Source: Unio delphinus
Taxonomy: Eukaryota > Mollusca > Bivalvia > Unionida > Unionidae
NCBI GenBank assembly: GCA_029339505.1
Contig: JAQISU010000036.1
Coordinates: forward strand, 5,637,501-5,701,500
Reading direction: 5' to 3'
DNA length: 64,000 nt
The translations under genes were made by a program, and so were the position numbers. The stretch's first letter is position 1. Each line of letters begins with the position of its first letter. Positions 11,391 through 23,223 of this stretch are shown one piece after another. The notes beneath the pieces were generated by a model. That model saw only the letters and a list, made by a program, of their open reading frames with translations. It searched no databases and was not told the origin of the DNA.

Positions 11391-13742
11391 TACATTATAA
11401 GCTGCTTCATAATAGAGAATTAAATTATTATTTGTTTTATGACTGAAGTGGATGGTGTACACCAGTGTTGACATACTAGATTAGATAGATCAGTCAGGTT
11501 AAATAAATATATCACATTTTATGCGATGTAGGTATTTGTCAGTTACTAGTGTATGTTGATCACCGAAAGCATGTAAACGTGTTTTGTTGTTGAAAACATC
11601 GACACTTCCTTGTGTCAGGATTTCTTTCTGATAGTATAAATCCCTGGTATTTGTAGTCAGACTGACGAAAATATATTTCAGACTTGACCTCTTGTTCCTA
11701 GGTTAACCGACCTGGAATACGGTATACAACAGTTCGATTCCAAAACTAATCGGTTTATAGCAGTGTCGGTACACTAACTTTAATGGTTCATAATTAATTT
11801 TGATCGACCGAAATCAGACCATTACAAGTCCGACCCATTCAGTATTTCAGTAACACATTCTGGGTGTGAAAATAATATAATATATACATATCCTACTTCT
11901 GAATGAACATATATTCATAATTATGTAACATAATACATTGATTTGACCATTATTTGTGAGATATTAATCTTGTTCATAGTTTTGTAAATCAGAAACTGTA
12001 ATTCCTTGAGGATATATGAAGCCGTATTCAATTTTAAATTCTAAACACTAATTATCGCTGTTGATCGATCCATACATCAGCCATATTTGGACGCAAGTTC
12101 CATATGTTCATCCGTTTTCTTATTATTCGTTTACGTTGCATTTCCCTGATTAGCTACAGCAATATTGGTTAACAATTATGCAACAAGTATAGGAACAAGT
12201 GTTTACCCAATTGCCCTCAATTGGGACAATACAGTGGGATATAGACATAAACTATTATAGCACAGGCTTTATACAATATACATCCACACATAGTCAAAAA
12301 CATTTTTACCAAGGATAATACGAAATTTGTTTAAGGAAGAAACCATGACTTTTCGAGACATATTAGTTCTATGTTAGCAGCATTTCGTTAGCAAATATGG
12401 CATCGCAAAAGTTTTACTATCGTCCTTAAGCTTCTTCTGACTTCTTGTCGTAGAGCAGGACACTCTTCAAAAACCCGGGACTCTGAACATAAATTATTCG
12501 TTTCAAAACGATCATATAGGTAATCCAATTTAATAGTCTATGAGGATTTCACATACATGGGTAAGTCTGTGCGCTATAGTATCAGCGATATGAGAGTAGA
12601 CAAGTATACTTTTGTCTACATCTTGTGACGAGAACAGGTGAAAGGAACGGAGTGATCTGCGGTCATTTATATTAGAAGAGGGGATGGAAACCGGATTTTT
12701 TCCACCAATCCAAACAAGCTTTACAAAATTCACCAGTCACAGTGCGGAGTCTGTCTTCTAATCCGAGGAGGGTGATCTGTGGCGTCACATTCTCTATATA
12801 GGTGCGCTAGTATATGTGTGCCGTGATTCAGTTTCAAATCATGAAGGAAACGATAAAGACGAGTAATTGGGGTAAACCGTCTGTGGAGACAAATAGCGAT
12901 GGTACAGGCATATTTGCCAAAATAAAATAAAACTCAAAAAACAATCAAAACCATGATTACGTTTTTCCTGTCTGGTCTATTTTGCTATAAATGTGATAAT
13001 TCAATTATCAAAAAAAAACTTTACACAGTTCCAAGGTTTCTAGTACTGTTTTTTCTTCACTGTATGATATTTTAATATCTTCACTGTCATAAGGTTTTCC
13101 TTCTCTTCATCTTAGATTCTCGACTTGTTTTCTATTCATTCTGACTGTGTAGAAGTTCTTTCTTTAGGGAGGGTACCTATTCTTTACAAACGATACATAA
13201 ATACACATATACATATATACGGATTTGACGGACCGACTGTCAGGCTAAATGGGAACAGGCTGAAGGAAATACAGAAAGAGGACACTTTATGTTTTCGGTC
13301 ACGATATTTCCGTCGTGTTATTGGAAAATCCAAACTAAATACATCTAGCATTTAAACCCACTTAAAGAGACGGATGTGCGTGTAAGATGGCGATGTCCGT
13401 ATATTTAGATTCTAACTCTATTGGTTCATTTACCAGCTGCTAAATTTAAGTCAGCAACATAAGAGTCAAGCTGATGTTAATCATTGTATGATGGAAACAG
13501 ACGCGCCGAGAAGGAAGTTATTGAAACAATTGTAAGTAGCCTAAGCAATTCTTTCCTCATGTATTTGTTTTGGATTTTTGTTTGTAGTACGCATTACATT
13601 AAAGAAAATTGTAGACCCTTGTTTTACTATTATGTGTGGATATATACGATATTAAAAGGCTACTTTCTTGAAGCACTTGACACAGTGGTACATAGTGAGA
13701 AATTATAACTAAATATAGCACAGTAAATCATTATATCCTAAA
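11391..13742. other. Intergenic, little structure seen
   Basis: AT-rich sequence between the tandem array and the first receptor exon. A minus-strand frame at 12530-12733 (through about 12900) has coding-like composition but no motif that I recognise. Nothing else is supported. Confidence 0.4.
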
Positions 13743-13803
13743 ATGGCGTCCATGGGATTTATGGTTACATTTTTTCTCAGAAAGTTTTGGATCTGGATTC
13801 CAG
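13743..13803 (+). CDS. Receptor gene exon 1: start and signal-peptide-like segment
   Basis: Candidate first exon of the WSC/C-type-lectin-like receptor. The ATG has a favourable context (aaaATGG). It encodes MASMGFMVTFFLRKFWIWIP, a short hydrophobic stretch suited to a signal peptide, and ends at a strong donor (CCAG|GTAAGC) in phase 1. Every downstream ectodomain module starts in phase 1, so this exon can splice directly to 15899. The link is inferred from phase and position, and further exons could lie between. Confidence 0.45.
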
Positions 13804-14773
13804 GTAAGCTTAGCATAATCAGTATTTCGCAAGCTTACATATCATACCGTATGCATGGCGTAGTTCAAACGTTGATTACGGAGATAATCTTTAAATATTA
13901 ATTTGCAGCATTGTTGGATTACAATACATATAGATTGAAGGTTCGCAGTAAATCTTGTTTCAACCAAAAATTGGAAACTTCTTCTTACATTTAGTGAAAC
14001 GTCTGTGTGCCCGGAGTTACAGGCTGCATTACCGCCCTTCACAGTAATTATAAGTTATCTCATATTCAATTATAGAAAATTCAAGCACCAAAAGTTTCTT
14101 GATTTCATTTTTTTAAAAGCTTTATTAAGTAACGAACACATAATAAACTATTAACACCATTAAGTTCTGTAAAAGGTTTCCGAAGTTGGCAAAGCGTTCG
14201 TCCATTTATTTTGGAAAAGTAGGCCAAAATAACTCGACGTTTGACATCGTCATGAGTTCGGCACGTTTTTAGTTAACAGCAATAGTTAGAATATTGATGC
14301 TAATTATAATCATTAATCACACTTTTGAATTCATTAAATGCATACAAAATTCTTATGCTTGATAAGTACCACACACTTCAGATTATGTCATATTAAATAT
14401 CCAAGTATGTCCATGGAGATATCATTTGACCTTGTCATTACTTATTATTCTTTAAAATAATAAAAACGTAGAAAGATTAGCGATATACATACCATACTTA
14501 CACTTCAATACCCATTTTACTGAATGTGTTCCGTGTGGTATAGCTACAAGTACACGTATGTAGTTACCAAACTGCCTCTGTTTGACTTATATGTACGCTA
14601 GTCCTATTCCCAAGGCAGTTTCAAGTAGTCGCTAGTATTGATATAGCCTGATTATGGTATGACTGGAGGATATAAACCGAATATTACAACCAGACCAAAT
14701 CGCAGAAACCGATCCAAACGTTGTCCTTACATTGTCAAAGTAAATGAGAGAGATAGAGAGACAGAGACAGCGA

Positions 14774-14777
<4 letters not shown>

Positions 14778-14833
<56 letters not shown>
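14778..14833. repeat. (GA)n microsatellite
   Basis: A GA run with a few interruptions, in the presumed first intron of the receptor gene. Confidence 0.95.
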
Positions 14834-15130
14834 CGGAGAGTGAAAGAGACAGATATAGAGACAGCGAGTGGTAACAAAGAGATAGAGAGAATTAAATGAG
14901 AGAAAGAATACTTACAAATATTTTAAATACCTTTTTTATAATGAAGTATTGGTCTATTTGCCAACTGCATTAACATATGAGGCAAAACTTATCACAATTA
15001 TATTACGATCATATGGAAACTTTTGCATTTATAAAGAATTGTTCCCAATGTACAGTTATACTGAACTGCGATATACTTCTCGATGTGTTTTATAATATAA
15101 AATGTACATGCACAGGCAAACGCAAACACA

Positions 15131-15317
<187 letters not shown>

Positions 15318-15898
15318 TGGTAGGAGTGTATGTGTTTGTATAAACTATGGCAGAATTGTTGCCATTCTTATTTATCATTTATTAGTTTCGTCTTTTAGAG
15401 ATGCATTGGTGGTCATAGAGATCGTTTCAACATTATTAATTTTAATTGCTTTCATTTCCACACGATCACTCTTAGTTCCATATCGTGTGGCAAATTTGAT
15501 TAATTCCCCAACCGATGCTTCTGAAACAAAATCCTCCTAAATATACAAATAACTGATAAATAAGCATTAAATCGCTTAATAATTCATTGTTAAAAATCAA
15601 TCATATTATCAGGGAGGCAGTCTATTCTTCAATCATTTATATTAAGTCACAATGGTATGCAAAAGCTAACTATTTAATACATAAAAAGCACGTATACGAT
15701 TTTGGGGGATGACAGCCATGTTATTAAACGTAGGCAGACAACGAGAGTAATCTTTGTTCTGTTTGTGTTTTTAACAGCACTGCAGCTTTATTTATTCCTG
15801 ACCATCACTAAACAATACCAGATAGATATAGAAATTAAAAGATAAATGGATCGCTAAACCAATAAGATACATTGATATTCATCTATATCTAGTTTCAG

Positions 15899-16093
15899 CC
15901 AACGGCGAAATATTTGAGATGAATATTACATTAACATGGAATGAATCACTCAAGTACTGTGAAAGTATTGGGAAAGTGCTTTTGGATGTAAAGGAAAGTG
16001 ATTATAAGATGATCCTTATGAACAGACTTAACGACGGAAATCAGACGTGGGTTGCTGCCAGGATAGAATTAAGTGATTTTATCAAGATGCCCG
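15899..16093 (+). CDS. Receptor exon: N-terminal half of C-type-lectin-like domain 1
   Basis: The exon lies between a pyrimidine-rich acceptor (ctagtttcag) and donor CCG|GTGAGA. It is 195 nt, phase 1 at both ends. It encodes a lectin-fold N-terminal half: LTWNESLKYCESIGKVLL (Trp, helix, Cys, Gly, Leu-Leu), then TWVAARIELSDF in the place where these domains have the W-I-G strand. Extracellular; C-type-lectin-like domains bind sugars, proteins or lipids. No Ca-binding EPN or QPD motif is visible, so sugar binding is doubtful. The matching C-terminal half appears to be the exon at 20677, with two WSC exons in between. Confidence 0.7.
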
Positions 16094-18070
16094 GTGAGAA
16101 TAAAGATAGTTTTAGTTCATTTTTGTTTAAAACAAATACTTATCCTTCGCTTTGTTTTATTTGTTTCTATTGTTTTACAAAATGTGTACAGATATGAATC
16201 GTTATCAGCATTATCAGCATATATCATATTCATGTACATGGTTATCAAGTACCTTCATTGATTATTGTTTTTTAAAGTAACTTTGTCATATTCATGTACA
16301 TACATGCAAGAAACTTCATTGATTATTGTTTTTTTTTCAAGTGACTGTCACATTCATGAACATGCATAGCACGAATCTTCAATGGCCATTTTTAAAGTTG
16401 TTTGGTAAAACTCGGCCAAGTTTAGAACCAAAGCACTTTCAATTACGAGGCGGACGGTTTAACCATTTAGGCTACATTATCATACTTTCATATGAGAAGT
16501 ACAAATATTGCTATACATCATTTCAGTATTGAATCATTTCCTTATATCAATTACAAAAACAAAGATGTCGATTTTTTATATATCGTTTAAAGCCGAATCT
16601 ACTGACATCTACTCAAAGCAACGCTAATAGTTGTTATGTCACAAATATATGCTCCTATTCACTAAATATTTAAAGGCGAAATCATCTTTCTGCATTGATT
16701 TTTAGCTCTCTTACATTGTGACTAAATCGTCCATTAATACATCGATAACAAAAGCTTCCGACACTTAAGATTGATTTTAGTCAGTGACTTTTCACATAAT
16801 TCTCTGGCACGTGAAATCCTTCACATTTTACCTTTTTCGAGTTATACAGTAAACATTGTTGACGTTATTCTGCTGAAGCATAAACAAAACCTTACAATGT
16901 TTTTATGCAAATTTATATGAATTTTGTGTCGATAGTTCGTTGGTTTCTTCATTAAATTTGATTGTTGAGGTTAGCCTTTCTAAGCTGGCAGCCTACACTA
17001 AGAACTTGAACCGACTTTAAAAAATTCGAATATCCGCCTATTTGTGGCTGCAATTCAACACTTTTGAACGACAGAGTTACTCTTCGATTTAAAATTGCTT
17101 GGGATTTTGATGAAATTTTTTTTGATACCAAACCAATTAATTTAGTACTATATTTAGTAAAGCGTTTATCCTTAAGTATGTACTGTGTTTAGTAGAATTC
17201 TAGGAGCATAAGAAAATATGGGTGACGTAGCAACATATTATTTAAATTTAGTCATATGATTGCGGTGGATACCTAAACACGTATAAATGTCACTGCTAGA
17301 AGCCTTCTTTATATTGTTTGAAATTAGTTTTGTACTTTGCTAGTGATGTCGATTCCTTGTTATTGTAATTAATGTATTCAATCTTTACAAATTTTAGAAT
17401 GTGCTAACTCTGAGTAAAACGGAGTGGAGAATGACATAAAGTTTGTGTCTTACGACTCAGTCCTTTTATGGCAAGTAACAGGAAAGGGCAATAACCCACA
17501 TGTTCAGTAAAATTCAAAAAATAATGTATTTCTCAGGAATATAAAGTAAAAACTTTTATAGAATTGACAGTACTTTTAATTAAATATAATAAATATAACT
17601 AAACAATTATATCACAAGAATATAGCTATAGCGACGCGAATGAATTCAAATTGTGATCCAAATACATTTCAATCTAAGACTTGCTGATATTCCAATAATT
17701 TCGAATGCGCTAATAGGCAATTTTGAGTTATAGTAGACATAATCCACATGTCCTTCAAAGAATAGTAAACGATTTCAAAATATTGATTAAGTCCAAAAGT
17801 TATATGAACAACCAAAATATACGACTTTAACACATATAAACATAAACAGAGATAGGTTTATATTTCAGTGAAATTAAAAAAAAACAATTATTTAATCTTT
17901 GGCTGGAATATATTTCCTGAAATAATTTAAATTTAGTGACATTTCTCAATAATTACAGAGTGACCAAATACTAATAGTATTTGTCAGAGAGATTGACTGG
18001 GCTTTATAGTTAATTCAACCTAGGAAGTATCGTTTTGTTAAAGATTCTTGATACAACATTACGACACAGG

Positions 18071-18072
<2 letters not shown>

Positions 18073-18101
<29 letters not shown>

Positions 18102-18222
18102 CATACATACATACATACATGCAGACATGCAGAGATACATACATACATACATACATACATACATACATACATACATACATACATACATACATACATACAT
18201 ACATACATACATACATACATAC
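18073..18222. repeat. (CATA)n tetranucleotide repeat
   Basis: ACAT/CATA repeats broken once by 'gcagacatgcagagatac' (18121-18138). Confidence 0.95.
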
Positions 18223-18284
18223 AGACAAACATACATAAAGTAACAGATAATCGACATTCATAATGTATTAAAATTAAAAAATAA

Positions 18285-18585
18285 TAGGCACATTGTCATA
18301 TCAAACCTGTAATTACATAAATGTGATTTGAAGAGATTTATATAGGCATTTTAGTGTTATATCAAATCTGTAATTACATTAATGTGATTAAAAGATACAC
18401 TATTGGTACCTTATTTTTTAAAATCAAACCTATAATTAAATTATTGTAATTTAAAGAGAGACTATAGGCACCTTACTGTTACATAAAACCTGTAATTAAA
18501 TTATTGTGATTTGAAGAGATAATATTGGCACCTTATTTTTCTATAAAACCTGTAATTAAATTAATGTGATTACAACAGGCACATT
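18285..18585. repeat. About 60-bp tandem repeat, five diverged units
   Basis: The phrase 'aaacctgtaattaaatta' and variants recurs at 18304, 18364, 18424, 18486 and 18546, each followed by 'tgtgattt.aagaga' and a 'ggcacctta' segment. The spacing is 60-62 bp. It lies in an intron of the receptor gene. Confidence 0.85.
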
Positions 18586-19475
18586 TCCACGTTTATGTGG
18601 ATTTTTCCTCAATCATGGTTACGCAGTTGAATAATTCTGATTAAGTCAGTGTTCCAAGGTTATTTATGACTTAATTTGCAATACCACAAGTTTTAAAAAC
18701 AAAGTTTTTGTTCGATTTAGAGAAAGAAACTATTTGTTGAATTTTGATAAGCATGTTGCTTCCTCTTCATGTTACTTATTTAAAGAGCATTGACTCATTA
18801 CAGTTCTTACAATATTAGGATCATTATAGTGCGTTGAGTCAATGACATCTTTTAAAATCTTTTACACTAGTATAATCTTTGTAGCGTTGATGATAACTAG
18901 TATTCTTAGAACAATTAAGAGCTGCTATATTTTCGGACACTTCTTTTGTATGTGGTTTTTTAGGTACATATATACACGACAATTAGTTAAACGTGCAATG
19001 AGATCTGAAGCAGCAATTAGTCTTATTGTTTTGTTCGGCAATTCGAATGAACTGGCATTTATTCAGTTTATGTATTAACTGGAAATACAACATTCACATC
19101 TCTGATATTCTCTGGAAAAAACGTTCGCAAGGGATTATACTAAAGTCAAGCAAGAAAACCCTACATCATATTACTGTGATTTACAAAAGACACATAGGCA
19201 CGACACAAACCATGACAAGCATATCGATAAAGTTGATTTTCGTTGGATTACCACAAAGGCTTACTTAAGGATTATATTCATTATGACTTATGATAACAAT
19301 TATGTTACAATTTTATTAATTTGCAATACCGTAAGTTGTTTAATATTTTCACTTTTCGCTTCTAGGGAGATAAAATGATTGTTTAATTCTACAAAAGTAG
19401 TTGATTGTTTTGCTCTTTCTAATTACTAATCGTAAGATCAATAATAATCTACCTACATATGTTCTTTTATTGCAG

Positions 19476-19585
19476 TTTGCATGGAAACAACCGGTTTACA
19501 GTCTAATGTGAGCAGATCATTTCACTCAGACATGATCAGTAATTGTCCAAAGTTTTGTAAGGATTATCGGTATATTGGTTTGAAG
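19476..19585 (+). CDS. Receptor exon: WSC domain, N-terminal half
   Basis: Acceptor ttattgcag and donor AAG|GTATTG bound a 110-nt exon, phase 1 in and phase 0 out. It encodes CMETTGLQSNVS ... DMISNCPKFCKDY RYIGLK: the opening Cys, the Cys-x3-Cys pair and the aromatic-x-Gly-Leu strand of a WSC (cell-wall integrity and stress component) domain. WSC domains are extracellular, disulphide-rich and thought to bind carbohydrate. The domain completes in the next exon. Confidence 0.75.
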
Positions 19586-19692
19586 GTATTGGCATAAATG
19601 TTTTCTCTTACCATACTCTGATCTGCTCGTTAATTTTCCCTATCAATTATTTTATCTGACTGATGTAAAGAAACAAGATCCTTAACGTTGTA

Positions 19693-19832
19693 TTTAAGCG
19701 CATGTCAATCGATGAATATACTGAAATCATTCATACGCGTGATCAATATAAAGAAATCATGTATACGCATGTCTCTTCATGAATATACAGAAATCATTTT
19801 TACGAATGTCTCTCGATGAATATACGGAAACC
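19693..19832. repeat. About 37-bp tandem repeat
   Basis: Four diverged units containing 'gatgaatatac.gaaatcat' and 'acgcatgtctct', in the short intron that splits the WSC domain. Confidence 0.75.
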
Positions 19833-20128
19833 ATTTTTGTTTTCGAATGTTAAGGAATCAATATCAATTTGTGATGTTCTTATTCTTAATTGTGGATATT
19901 ATATTAACCAACGACAAGATGAACTGAATCCACAAGGGATATTTCAAACGATCATTGTTTTAAACAAATGTCATAGATTGAGATGTACATCCGCAAGGCC
20001 CAAGTTCTCTGTCACTCATTCCTTCCAATGACATCATTTATCTGATCGGATGAAATCGTCATTCATAATTGATACAGCAATTAATATGGTATGACTAACG
20101 TAATAACGCAATCGACGGTGTATATTAG

Positions 20129-20255
20129 GAAAGAGATTGTGTTTGTATCAAGGAGAATAAAAATTTAACTCCGTCAAAGGCTTGCAACTCCAAGTGCAAT
20201 AACGATCAGACTCATCTATGTGGTGGAAACCAATCATTTTCTTTATATGAAAAAG
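20129..20255 (+). CDS. Receptor exon: WSC domain, C-terminal half
   Basis: Acceptor tatattag and donor AAAG|GTAATT bound a 127-nt exon, phase 0 in and phase 1 out. It encodes RDCVCIKENKNLTPSKAC, then CNSKCNNDQTHLCGGNQSFSLY. The Cys-x-Cys, Cys-x3-Cys and Cys-Gly-Gly ... Leu-Tyr ending are classic WSC features. With the previous exon it gives a complete WSC domain flanked by phase-1 introns, a portable module. There is one N-glycosylation site in each half (NVS, NQS). Confidence 0.8.
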
Positions 20256-20395
20256 GTAATTTTATATTATAAGTAGCCACTATTAATATAGCGTTAACTG
20301 GGATTTACGTAGGGTTAACATAATTTTACGGCATCATCAAAAGTTCTGTAAATAATGATTTTTTTTTCTTGTAAAACATACACCGATGCTAATTA

Positions 20396-20615
20396 TATTG
20401 ATATTTGCAATATTTATATTGTTGACATGCATTCCCATTTATGTATTTTTTGACAGCGGGGTTTTTGTTTGCACCTATAATATTTCTATAGATATTTGCA
20501 ATATTTATTTTCTGAACATGAATTTATTATTATATATTCTTAACAGCGGGGATTTTGTTTGCACATATGTTATTTCTATTGATATTTACAATATTTATAT
20601 TGTTGACATGAACTA
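20396..20615. repeat. About 91-bp tandem repeat, 2.5 units
   Basis: The phrase 'gatatttgcaatatttatat' recurs at about 20399, 20490 and 20580, with 'acagcggggtttttgtttgcac' between. Each unit carries an acceptor-like 'acag|cgggg' site. It lies in the intron just before the exon at 20677. Confidence 0.8.
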
Positions 20616-20676
20616 CTAAATTGAACTGGTTTTTGTTATTAACATATGAATAACAAATGTATTTGATTTCTGACAG

Positions 20677-20811
20677 TCGACACTAACATTACCCAGAAAA
20701 TAGCACCAGGTTATAAGGATTGTGTCTACGCACAAAATAATGATGCAACTACAGAGTTATTTACAGCGAGCTGTGTTGGGAAAACTGCAGAAGGAGGACT
20801 GTGTGAGAGTG
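20677..20811 (+). CDS. Receptor exon: C-terminal half of C-type-lectin-like domain 1
   Basis: Acceptor tttctgacag and donor AGTG|GTGCGT bound a 135-nt exon, phase 1 at both ends. It encodes GYKDCVYAQNNDATTELFTA followed by SCVGKTAEGGLCES: the three closing cysteines and LCE ending of a C-type-lectin-like domain. The usual WND Ca-binding motif is absent. It is the natural partner of the exon at 15899, from which it is separated by the two WSC exons. Confidence 0.7.
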
Positions 20812-22047
20812 GTGCGTATCATGATAACATTTTTATACTTGTAGACGACATCCTACATTTTATTGCACCGCGGGACATAAATAAAATACTCGAAGCTTTA
20901 AAACAAGAAATTGTTTCATAATCTCTTGTTCATCAGATCTTCATTTCGATGATCATTTTCATTCGTAGAAGCAATTCTTGTTTTGTATATTCCTATGGAT
21001 AATATAAAGCAGCGATATATAATATAATGGTCATATAATTGTATGATATGTCATTACATTTGCACTTCACACATTAAATCACTTGTTTGTCAATACAGCT
21101 TCTTGACACTGTTTAAAAATAATTAATTAACAAAAAGAAGTTGAATAATGACCTACTGAGCACAGGACCATGCAATCATAAATCAAATATCCGTTCATTA
21201 TATTTTGAACGGACATATATGTACCTTTGTTGTTGAAATACAAACTAGTGATCGAGTGTCACAGTTGACATCGTTGAAACTCATATCCTTTCCCAGACAA
21301 ATAGATGAGAAAAACATGGTCATTAAAATATGCAAGTGACTCAAAATAACCCAAGCAAAGCTTGCAGCCTTCCTAATGATTCTAATTTACGTTTCATCTT
21401 ATCCATTTTGTAATCAATGAACAAAGTAATTGTTCTCAGTTCCATGGAAACCATGGGCGTATCTGTTCACAATGTATCCAGTAGCAAATCAAAGCATCAG
21501 ACCTAGATTTACTTAAATCCCTAAACTTGCTAGAAACTAATGTCGCAGGAATTACAATCGAGAGGTGTGTGCAATAACGTTACGGACCAAAATGTGTATA
21601 ACGATATGCTCCATCAAATACGTGTCGTAAAATACGATTTTCATTTCATCAGATATGACAAATCAATGCATATGTAAATGTTTGTATTGGAAAGATACAG
21701 TAAATTCACGGTAATAATAGTTACGTGTATCAATTTAAGCATCTATATTTGTAGACGTTTTGGTATGTTGCTGGTCAGCTAAAGACTGCTGCAGCAAGAT
21801 GCACCATGTCACCTTCAATTTATTCTAACAAGCTCGTAACCCGATATTACCAGGTCAAAGCTATCATTTGATAAGGTCATTTTAATTTTGTTATTAAATA
21901 AAACTAGAATTACTCTGCTGCACATTTTCACAATACTTCCTAAATTATCTTACAATTTTATAGACCGAAAGGAAAGATAAGCTATTTTGATATTTCCATC
22001 GTCGCGGTAAAGTCAGGCTTATCAACAAATACCCATACAAAAGACAT

Positions 22048-22192
<145 letters not shown>

Positions 22193-22304
22193 ATATTTCG
22201 TCATAATATATAACCATTAAAAAAATACTATGTGGTCACACACAACTTCTCTCAAGTCTGATCAATACGTGCTTTTCTATATCAAAGGTCAATCACATTT
22301 CCAG

Positions 22305-22523
22305 AAAATAATTCAGAGTGCATAAATCACAAATGGAAATCTATTGGTTCACATCTGTATCGGATGGATGCAGGTTTTCCTTCCCGATGGCAAAAGGTGA
22401 ATAAATTTTGTGCAGACATAGGAGGACAACTCATGTCTCCAAGTAAACTACCGTTGAGTTTGGAAGACACTCGGACATATTGGCTTGGAATGCATCGTTT
22501 GACAACACTTTTTGAAGATAAAG
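22305..22523 (+). CDS. Receptor exon: N-terminal half of C-type-lectin-like domain 2
   Basis: Acceptor cacatttccag and donor AAAG|GTAACA bound a 219-nt exon, phase 1 at both ends. It encodes SECINHKWKSIGSHLYRMD, WQKVNKFCADIGGQLMSP and TYWLGMHRLTTLFED: first Cys, Trp, the helix-Cys-x3-Gly-x-Leu signature and the W-x-G strand. It splits at the same point of the fold as domain 1, which suggests the two arose by duplication of a two-exon module. Confidence 0.75.
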
Positions 22524-23118
22524 GTAACAACAAATTCATTTTAAATGCGTATTTTTGCACGTTTTCTTGAATTCTGAAAAGATGTCTTCATTATGCAGTC
22601 AGAGATTCGTTTCAATCCATCTGTACTATAGTTAAAATGACTATCTTGATAAAATTAGCACAATCAACATGGATCAAACAACCCCACTAAAATGATAATA
22701 GTGATTTACCTAAACGTTGACTGGTTTAAATATCCGAACGGAAGTAAATGAAATTTGATTAAAAACCATTACAATTAGATTAATAAGATAAAAACATTCG
22801 CTGTTTTTTAAAACAGCATTAGGAGTAGAATATTTTCTCTAGCTGTCATAAGGATTGCCAAACTAATTTGCATTTAGACATATCACGATTAGGCATTGAT
22901 TGGACATGTCCTAATGAAATAATATGCATGCACACGATTGAAAACTATTTTCCAGAAACTTCTAAATCATGATCTCTCGTGAAATGATCAACTGCGTTTT
23001 CCAGAGAAATGTAGGTTGATACATATATATTTTAAAACTACAATAATGACTTGTACTTGCTAAATGTTTACCTGAATTAATATATTAACTCTTACATTGA
23101 AAACTTCCGCTTTGGAAG

Positions 23119-23223
23119 AGACGTTAATAAAGGACTACAAGTACTGTTCAGTGGCCCGTAAAGAGGGAGACATAGTGATTGAAGCGGAATACTGTCAGGC
23201 GAGTCATACCTTTCTATGTCAAG
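23119..23223 (+). CDS. Receptor exon: C-terminal half of C-type-lectin-like domain 2
   Basis: Donor TGTCAAG|GTAATG is clear. The acceptor (ggaag|AG) is weak but gives a 105-nt exon in phase 1 at both ends, consistent with its neighbours. It encodes DYKYCSVARKEGDIVIEAEY followed by CQASHTFLCQ, the closing three cysteines of a C-type-lectin-like fold. No Ca-binding motif is seen. Confidence 0.7.

Noticed and set aside
14632..14877. Arg-Glu repeat and Ser-Leu repeat ORFs
   Set aside because: They are translations of the (GA)n repeat.
18073..18222. Possible CRISPR-like array from regular spacing
   Set aside because: It is a tetranucleotide microsatellite without unique spacers, in a eukaryotic context.
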